Source: Pseudocercospora fijiensis CIRAD86 (Eukaryota; Ascomycota; Dothideomycetes; Mycosphaerellales; Mycosphaerellaceae). Taken from it: a DNA stretch of 64,000 bases. Positions within the stretch are counted from its first letter, which is position 1, and every line of letters starts with the position of its first letter. A program made the translations under genes and the position numbers. The stretch lies in contig NW_006921557.1 of assembly GCF_000340215.1 (NCBI RefSeq), positions 1 through 64,000 of the forward strand, given 5' to 3'. Shown here piece by piece: positions 56,661 through 64,000 of this stretch. The notes under the pieces were generated by a model. It was not told the DNA's origin, did no database searches, and saw nothing but the letters and a program-made list of their open reading frames with translations.

Positions 56661-59600
56661 GATAATACTACTAACATTAATATAGTATCTTAAGAATTCG
56701 TTCTACGATACTAGCCTTAGCGGATTGTTAATACCGTACTGCCTAGTACCGATAGTTTCTAGGGCGACCGAGGATACTACTATAGAGCGTATTATCTACG
56801 CTTACGGATCGCCGACTCTATAGGCTAAGAACGCCTTACTACCGGAGTGTTCTATACTTTCGAAATGCCCCTCCCTAATATTATTCTTAGTAGGCCTTAG
56901 AGGCGCAATTAAAAGGTAATCGTCGATAGCTCGACGGATGCCTAGACTTATAGGAACGAAGCTATAGCGCGTTCGATACGCGTACGGGAACTATAGGAAT
57001 TCTAGAAGGATATACGTAACGCCCTATACGTATATATAATTAGCGTTCGCTAGCTCCGCGATATCGCTAAAAGTTCCTCCTTACTAGAAGAATTTAAAGA
57101 CTTCGAAGACGTCTTTATAATAACGCCCGAAGCGAGATATAAGCTCCCCGAAGACGTAGAGTATACGATCGACCTAATTCCCGGAACGAAGCCGCTATAC
57201 AAACCTCTCTACTATTCTTTAGGAAGAGAGCTTAGCGACCTTCGTAATTACCTAAGCTTAGCCTTAGACAACGATTAGATCTAGCTTAGTATAAGCGAGG
57301 CGGGTACGCCGATCCTATTCGTACTAAAGAAGGATAGTAGTCTAAGACTCTACGTCGATTATAGGGGGCTAAACGAGATTACTATTAAAAATCGTTACCC
57401 CCTACCCCTTATTAGCGAAACGCTTAATAGGCTTAAGGACGCCGAATAGTATACGTTCTTAGACCTTTAGGATATATATTACCGTATCTATATTAAGCGA
57501 GGCGACGAGTAGAAGACTACGTTCCGTACGCGGTATAGGCACTTCGAGTATAAGGTAATGCCTTTTAGGCTTACTAATACTCCTACTACGTTTTAAGGAT
57601 ACATTAATAGGGCGTTAGCTAGTCTAGTTAATATTTGCTATATCGTCTACCTTAACGATATTCTTATTTATAGCAAAACTCGAGAGGACTACGTACGAGA
57701 CGTACGCGCTATCCTTACGCGGCTCCGGTAGTTCGCCTTATATACGAATAGAAAGAAATGTTCCTTCTAGAAGAAAGAAGTCGAATTCCTCGGGTTTATC
57801 GTTAGTACCGAAGGCGTATCGATAGATTAGCGTAGGGTAAACGCTATTACCGAGTAGCCTCGCCTATTAACGCTAAAGGAGGTTTAATCCTTCCTTAGAT
57901 TCTATAACTTCTATTAGAGGTTTATCCCTAATTACTCCCGGATCGTTATACTACTAACCGCCCTATCGAAAGGTGCCGTAAATAGCCGGAAGCTAGGGCA
58001 GGTCCTATAGAGCGAAAGCGAGGAGTAAGCGTTCCGCTAGCTAAAGGCTACCTTTAGCTCGGCCTCGATATTGCGATACTATAATCCTACGAAGCCCCTA
58101 CGTATCGAGACCGATACCTCTATATTTGCCTTAGTAGGAATTATATTATAATAGAGCGAAGATAGGAATTAGTACCCTATTACCTTCTAGTTACGGAAAA
58201 TAGTCCTAGCCGAGACGAATTATAAGACCTATAACTAGGAGCTCCTAGCGGTTATCGAGTCCTTTAAGCATTAGCGCCCGTACCTCGATAGCGCTTAGTA
58301 TACGACCCGCGTAGTTATCGACTACGCTAATCTTAAGGGCTTTATAAAGATAAAGTAGCTCGTCGGAAGGCAAGTAAGATAGGCAACCTTCCTTATACCT
58401 TTTAACTTTACTATTAAATATCGGGCTAGTAAGCGAAACCTAGCCGATATGCCTTTACGACGTAGCGACTATAAGAGCGAGTCGTAGGCGGTAAACAACC
58501 TTCTCCCTATATTATAGTCGAAACTAGCTCTATAGTTAAATCTGCCTAAGGATATCGAGCCGATTATAAAACGCATCTCTATTATATATATTAGGATACG
58601 AGACGCTAGTATAGCGCTAGCGGAACGCAAGAGTTTTATTAGCAGTCCCGTAAGAGTAGCGGCTACTATCGTTAGGAATAACGGGCCCTACTACGAGACA
58701 CCTAATATAATCCTTAGTTTCGTACGTACTCTATAATAGCTAGAGCAAGCGAGAGGAGGAGGCTTATACGAGACAAGCTTACCGTCGGGTAGCTTAGCCT
58801 CGTTAAGTAGTTCTAACCTCCCGCCTAGCTATTCTCGTCGGGGTAACCTTATTTACTATAGCGATACGCTATATATCCCTAAGGACTACGCCTTACGTAC
58901 GTAGCTAATACGTATATACTACGACGACCCTTTAGCTAGATACTTTAGTATAGCTAAAACTATAGACCTAATACGCCGAAAGTACTTCTAGCCGAAGATA
59001 GCCGAGGATATTACGGCCTATATCCGTATCTATAGAATTTGTTAACGGTCGAAGGCGAAGCGCTATCGCCTATATAGCGAGCTCGCTACGCTACCTATAC
59101 TAACCCGACTATAGTAAGAATTAACGATAGACTTTATTACCGATCTCCCGCCGAGTAAGCTCGGTACCTACGTATATACTACGATCCTCGTAATAGTCGA
59201 CCGCTATACGAAGATAAGCCTCTTTATCCTAACGACGAAGAAGTATATAGTAGTAGAACTCGCGGATATCCTTTAAAGGGAGGTAATTAGGCGTTTTAGA
59301 GTACTATTAGGCATTGTTAGCGATCGTAGATCGCTTTTTACTAGCTAGTTTTAGAGCGACTTCTGCTTCGAAGCGTATATAAAGCGTAGGCTTAGTATAG
59401 CCTTCTATCCTTAGACTAATAGGCAAACCGAACGCGCGAACTAGACCCTCGAGCAATACCTACGATACTATTACTCCGAGAACTAGGATAATTAGGCTAA
59501 ATTGTTGCCTTAGGCAGAGTTTGCCTATAATAATAGCGTTTATCCTACGTTACGTATAAGCCCCTTTAAGATACTCTACGGCTTTAACCCTAATTTAATA

Positions 59601-60194
59601 CCGAGCGTAAATAAGCTACTAGCTCGGGACGAGCTAACTAAGGGAAGGGTACTAGTAGCTATCGACGCTACGGAGCGACTACGGAAAGTATATAAGACGC
59701 TTGCGGAACGCTAGTAGAAAGCAGCAGAATACTAGGCTAAGTAATATAATATATACTATACTACTAAGATATATAGTATAGGCGACTTAGTTTTACTATC
59801 GACAAAGAATATTAGCTTAGATATCCTAAAAAAGAAACTTAGCCCGAAGTATATAGGGCCTTTCCGTATTATTAACGTAGTTAGAGCGTAAGCGTACCGC
59901 CTAGCACTACCGTTAAGTACGAAGATCTATAATGTTTTCTATATTTCCCTCCTCGAGCCTTAGTATAGACGCGATAGCGAGGAGTATAAGGTAAGTATAC
60001 CCGTCGCTAAAGGCGATAAGTAGTAGATAGAAATAATCGTAGCAAAGAAGATAAAGAAGCGGAAGGCGTACTACCTTATTAAGTAGCGAGGTTAGCCTAA
60101 AGAATATAATACTTAGGAGCTAGCTATTTATATTAAAGATTCTATAGCGTTAGACGAGTTCGAAGCTTAAGCGAAGCGTAAGCGTAGGCAGTAA
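56661..60194 (+). pseudogene. Chromovirus Pol relic: RT, RNase H, integrase, chromodomain
   Basis: One frame (phase of 57321) can be followed to the TAA at 60192. The reverse transcriptase is canonical: [20 protein letters not shown] (57345 on), FLDL, KTTFRTRYRHFEYKVMPF (near 57515) and VYLNDILIYS (family YLDDILIYS; near 57645). The RNase H/thumb part has FLGFIV and FIPNYS. Integrase has an H2C2 finger near 58880-59050, DFITDLP (near 59130), and HPQ-x-D-x-Q-x-ER positions (near 59410). The C-terminus has the GPFRI-type module (near 59845) and a chromodomain (KIKKRKAYYLIK followed by RG, near 60045-60100). Chromodomains direct integration to heterochromatin in this family. Confidence 0.92.
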
Positions 60195-60219
60195 TTAAAA
60201 TAAAAGAAAATGAAACTTA

Positions 60220-61140
60220 AGAAAAATAGTAGATACGTACTCGTTTCGCTACTAAAAAAGGCCTATTAGCCTAGTATATATAAAGAAGGCGCTACGTAGA
60301 TACGGCGACAGCGGGCCGCCTACTCTACTTATCCTTAGACTCTTCCTCTTCGTCCTTAGTCTCGATACCTATAGCGGTATCGATAGTAGCGACGGCCTTA
60401 GCGCCGACGCGCTAGGCGAGGTTCTAGTACGGTTAGTATACGAAGCGTAAGTAAGACGAGGCTATAGGAAAAACTATACCTAACGACCGATCTCTACTAA
60501 GCCGGCTAAGTTAGTACCGATATTCTCGAAGGCACTAAGTAAGTTAATATCCGTAAGGGACCCGCTAGCGGCCCTCTTACGGGCTAGGGCTTTGCCGCCT
60601 AGGGTTACCTTATTCTTATTAATATAGAAGGTATCGAGCGTAGATAGAATAACTAATATCGAGGTTAGTATACAAAGTATAAGCGGAGCGTATAAGAAAC
60701 CTACGTACGACGATAGCGTCTAGGTTAGCCTAGAGTGCCTCTAGGGCCTCGTTAGACTCCTCGATAGAGTCGTAGCCGTCTAGATCGTAAAGGTCGCGCG
60801 TAGCGCGCGCGGCGCGAATGCGCGCTAGTAGCGCTACGAGCGCGCGTGCCGTAATAGGAGTATAGGTATAGTAGCTACTACGGCAGCGATCGCAGTTACG
60901 CTTAGTAGTAGGGTCTATATTGCCGCCTATATAGAGCTTAGATAGGTTATCTAAAGCGAGTTAGTTACGAAGCGTATATACGTAGTAAGGGGCGAGAAAA
61001 CGTACTATTAGCCGTTATATACCTAAAGCAACGAGTATAGCCCTCTAGGACTTTTAGTAGGCGCTAGATAGGCGTAGTAGGTATCGAGGGCGGTACGCCT
61101 ACGGCGCGCTTACTAGAGGCACGCGAAGGGGTAGATATAC
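60220..61140 (-). pseudogene. Antisense spliced gene inside the chromovirus
   Basis: A - strand coding-like region lies between pol and the 3' LTR. Upstream exon (about 61135 to 60709): LALDNLSKLYIGGNIDP, then a Cys-rich CDRCRSS motif (near 60880), then acidic helical sequence. A canonical fungal intron follows at 60653-60708 (- strand: GTACGT donor, TACTAAC branch, ATTAG acceptor). Exon 2 continues as STLDTFYINKNKVTLGGKAL, ARKRAASGSLTDINLLSAF and further. Stops are RIP-type, with at least one frameshift near 60960. The family is unknown; CDRC could be part of a zinc-binding motif. Confidence 0.6.
60653..60708 (-). other. Intron of the antisense gene
   Basis: On the - strand: GTACGT 5' site, TACTAAC branch consensus and TTAG 3' site; 56 bp. 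Its removal joins two frames, each rich in ordinary codon use. Confidence 0.65.
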
Positions 61141-61560
61141 TAGTAATGTTTTTTTAGATAGATATTTAAAAAAGAAAAATCTTTAAGTAATACTAGGGGG
61201 GCGTAGGGGGCAAGTAGGCGGCGAGCGGGCGAGTAGTATTCGGAGCGCTTAGAAAAAGAAGAAGTTTTTAAGCGGGCTTCGAATGCTTTAAATACTTGCC
61301 TCGCTTTCGGATAGCTTGCATTCTCGCGTAGCTACCGCGTTCTTAGAAATTTAGGCAACTTCTAGTTAGTACTAGAAGTAGCTACGCTTTAAATCTATAA
61401 ACAAACAAGCAACTACGAAGCAGATTATAACGTGCCTAGCAACTATAGCCTAGCGATAGGTGCGTATAAGACGCGTAAGTGCAGCGTAGAGTATAAGAAA
61501 TAGTATAATTTACTATATTGCCCTATAGCTAGGATAGCTATACTAGGGGAAGGAGATAAT
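61141..61560. other. Region before 3' LTR of chromovirus
   Basis: No frame is recognised on the + strand. AAGGGGAAGGAGAT-like purines (61541-61557, GGGGAAGGAGA) directly precede the 3' LTR and fit the polypurine tract. Confidence 0.6.
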
Positions 61561-61868
61561 TGTAAGAACCTAAGTAAGTAAAGTCTCCTATCCTATCTTA
61601 GTAAGCCTATATAACAATTATATAATATTATTATATATAGTACGATGTAGCCGCGCTAGCGATAAGCTTGCTTAGCGTATACGCGTAATACTCGATTACT
61701 CGTACGGATATACTCGGTAGCCGGTACGGTAGATATACTATCCGTACTAGGCCTAGTTAATAGTAGTCGCTCTACCCTATTCTAAGAAAGGCATGGTTTA
61801 GTTCTACTATCTACTACTAAGATTAGTAGAGGGTATTCTATACGTTGCTATATACCTATTTCCTTATA
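61561..61868 (+). repeat. 3' LTR of chromovirus
   Basis: It starts TGTAAGAACCTAAGTAAGTA and ends TTTCCTTATA. It has the same length as the 5' LTR, with scattered C/T and G/A differences. Confidence 0.95.
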
Positions 61869-61873
61869 CTATA
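61869..61873. repeat. 5-bp target site duplication of chromovirus, right copy
   Basis: CTATA, matching 54869-54873. Confidence 0.9.
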
Positions 61874-62611
61874 AAACCCGCTCGAGCGAACTTAAATATA
61901 CCGACGCTATACTATACGCGCTAGTATATTTTATTCGTTATATCTTCTCTAAAGTTCTATTTTTCTTTTCTATAATATCGCCTACCGATAAACTTAACGA
62001 CGATATCGACGCTAAAGTCGCTAGTTAAGTAAGCGATAAAGTCGACGAAAAAGTCGACTATAGCCCTACTTAAGTAACGCCGACCGACGAATAGCGCGAA
62101 CTCTAGAATAAACTTAGCGACCGCGTCCGAAGCGATATTACCGAGATAGAAGAACTAGAACTATATCCTCTTATTTCCTAGTTATTACTCTTCCTATTCT
62201 AGTATCTAATTAGTAGTCGTCGGTTCTACTCCCTACTCCTTAGCTACCTCGCCCTTTATATGGTATAACTATATTCGAGCGTATAGCGGGAACCGAACGA
62301 CTTTAATTACTATCTCTTCGCTATTATTTAGATAGGGCAACTCCTCGTATTTAACTACTCCTAGTATTATAACTAGGGCTTCGACCGCGACGACGAAGTT
62401 TTAGAAACTATTAAGTATAAGATAGAGTTACTCTTTACGCGAGAGACCGCTATCCGAGAAATTGTCCGCTAGCGTAGTACCCTCTTCGCCTTTACTAGCA
62501 ACTGTATATCGACTAGTTAGGCTATCTAGACTGCCGACGGTAAATCCGTTTAATTTAGGGACGTCGTACTACGAGTTATAGACCTAACTACCCTACTCGA
62601 GTATTGCTATT
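61874..62611 (+). pseudogene. Decayed + strand frame right of chromovirus
   Basis: A + strand frame with RIP-type stops runs from about 61970 (acidic: DDIDAKVAS, SDKVDEKVDYSP) to 62610. It has no visible domain. It could be the continuation of the gene at 52301-54873 or a second gene next to it; the frames cannot be joined with certainty. The 0.85-kb repeat copy 2 truncates it. Confidence 0.4.
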
Positions 62612-63486
62612 CTACTAGTAAAAATCGGGCTTAGGGCTAGTATAAAAAGTCACTAAACTTAAGTAATTAGTATAGTTCTAGAAGGGTTATAGGTCCTAAA
62701 CGACGGCTAGAATAGTCTAGTATTTAATAGGGCCTCGCTACGTCGCTGTCGCTATTATTTATTTTAGGCTTTCTCGGGCTAGGGCTGCTAAGCGTTATAC
62801 TAGGGTTGCTAAGCGTTACACTAGGGTTGCCAAGCGTTACACTAGGGCTGCTAAGCGTTACACTAGGGCTGCTAAGCGTTACACTAGGGCTGCTAAGCGT
62901 TACACTTGCCTAGAAGTATTTTTAATAAATTAATAAAAATACTAGGGCGGTTTCTACGTATTATACTCGATATAATAGGCCTAGAACTACGACTTAGAAG
63001 TAGTATACTAGTAGTAATAGGGGTTAGGGGGGTCCTACTACTATATAGGGTAGCTAAGCGTTACACTCGGGCTGCCAAGCGTTACACTTGCCTAGAAGTA
63101 TTTTTAATAAATTAATAAAAATACTAGGCCGACTTCTACGTATTATACTCGATATATTAGGCCTAGAACTACGACTTAGAAGTATTCTACTAGTAATAAT
63201 AAGGGTTCTAAGTGTAGGGTCTTATAAAAATTAGGTAGAAATTCAAAGGAATTTTCATTAAATCTCTAGGTAGGTAAATAAATTATATCGAGTACTATAG
63301 ATTTATTCTAACGGTCTAGCTATCGAATAAGTAGTATAAAATAGTAGTAATTATATTTTTAGTCCTAAGTAATAATAAAAATTAGCTAAAAATTCAAGGC
63401 AACTAGAATAAAATATCTAAGTAAGTAAATAAATCGTAGCAAATTTCTACTAACTGTCTACGATATTTTAGCGGCTAAATAGCTAG
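62612..63486 (+). repeat. 0.85-kb dispersed repeat, copy 2
   Basis: The same start and end as copy 1, but with about six 21-bp CTAAGCGTTACACTAGGGCT units (62786-62905) instead of four, which accounts for most of the length difference. Confidence 0.85.
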
Positions 63487-63569
63487 TATAGGGTTAGGGT
63501 TCGATTTAATTAGGGTAATATAGTGTAGTATTAGGGCTATTATACCCTGATCTTTTATAGAAACTTACT
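63487..63569. other. Spacer with two telomere-like units
   Basis: TATAGGGTTAGGGTTCGA contains two TTAGGG-type units; the rest of the 83 bp is unique decayed sequence. Confidence 0.5.
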
Positions 63570-64000
63570 CTACTAGTAAAAATCGGGCTTAAGGCTAGTA
63601 TAAAACGTTACTAAATTTAAGTAATCAGTATAGTTCTAGTAGGGTTATAGGTCCTAAACGACGGCTAGAATAGTCTAGTTCTTAATAGGGCCTCGCTAGG
63701 TCGTCGTCGCTATTATTTGTTTTCGGGTTTCTCGGACTAGGGCTACTAAGCGTTATACTTGCCTATAAGTATTTTTAATAAATTAATAAAAATACTAGGA
63801 CGATTTCTACGTATTATACTCGATATATTAGGCCTAGAACTACGACTTGAAAGTAGTATACTAGTAGTAATAGGGGGTAGGGGGGTCCTACTACTATATA
63901 GGGTAGCTAAGCGTTACACTTAGGCTACTAAGTGTTACACTTGCCTAGAAGTATATTTAATAAATTAATAAAAATACTAGGCCGACTTCTACGTATTATA
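63570..64000 (+). repeat. 0.85-kb dispersed repeat, copy 3 (runs off window)
   Basis: Starts CTACTAGTAAAAATCGGGCT and follows copies 1 and 2, with only one 21-bp unit in the first array. The window ends inside it. Confidence 0.85.

Larger units (their letters stand above)
54874..61868 (+). mobile_element. Complete Ty3/gypsy chromovirus, 6,995 bp, RIPped
   Basis: Identical-length 308-bp LTRs, 5-bp target duplications, Gag with a zinc knuckle, and a Pol with RT, RNase H, integrase and a C-terminal chromodomain. An antisense spliced gene lies between Pol and the 3' LTR. The LTR copies differ mainly at RIP-type transitions, so most divergence is mutation by RIP, not age. The element interrupts an older decayed gene. 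Confidence 0.95.

Noticed and set aside
52301..62611. Reverse transcriptase (LINE-type) identity for the gene around the chromovirus
   Set aside because: No Y/F-x-DD or other RT block could be found in the frame.
63487..63505. TTAGGG-type telomere sequence
   Set aside because: Only two units are present, between copies of an interspersed repeat, so this is not a telomere.

Overview
The window looks like a transposon graveyard from a filamentous ascomycete (Pezizomycotina-type) genome, heavily mutated by repeat-induced point mutation (RIP). TA is everywhere, TG and CA are scarce, and CG is not depleted, which fits CpA->TpA mutation on both strands rather than CpG deamination. No intact gene is present. 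Stop-free ATG frames stay under about 95 codons, yet long single frames can be followed in which the only stops are TAG/TAA, as expected from TGG, CAG and CAA codons. All coding calls are therefore decayed pseudogenes, identified by eye from motifs; no database search was possible.

Layout. 1-2560: decayed + strand gene of unknown family. 2650-6010: - strand Gag-protease relic. 7332-11458: Ty1/copia Gag-protease relic and a pair of hairpin repeats, among GATCCTA-type arrays. 11.5-15.6 kb: a decayed low-complexity gene, a small inverted-repeat element and several tandem repeats. 15597-16165: nuclear copy of a mitochondrial nad5 segment (NUMT), also RIPped. 16859-17513: assembly gap. 17758-27385: complete 9.6-kb hAT transposon with terminal inverted repeats (TIRs) and an 8-bp target duplication, inserted in an older gene. 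It carries a spliced hAT transposase, a companion gene, two histone H3-like genes and further decayed frames. 27.4-36.6 kb: unrecognised decayed genes. 36657-40250: complete MULE with 9-bp target duplication. 41151-41543: 393-bp non-autonomous hAT derivative (MITE) sharing the TIRs of the 9.6-kb element. 42.2-44.6 kb: Ty1/copia Gag-protease-integrase relic. 44.67-51.03 kb: possible LTR, a - strand unknown frame and a divergent + strand RT/RNase H/integrase relic. 51.03-51.86, 62.61-63.49 and 63.57-64.0 kb: three copies of one ~0.85-kb repeat. 52.3-62.6 kb: unidentified decayed gene split by a complete 7.0-kb Ty3/gypsy chromovirus (308-bp LTRs, CTATA duplication) that also carries an antisense spliced gene.

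The most unusual content is the 9.6-kb hAT element. Two different histone H3-like genes lie inside its TIRs, and several introns of its genes hold runs of a short TAGCCGGCA-like repeat. The insertion order can be read from the nesting: hAT inside a decayed gene, MULE inside an older sequence, chromovirus inside another gene. RIP then acted on all of them, including the NUMT.
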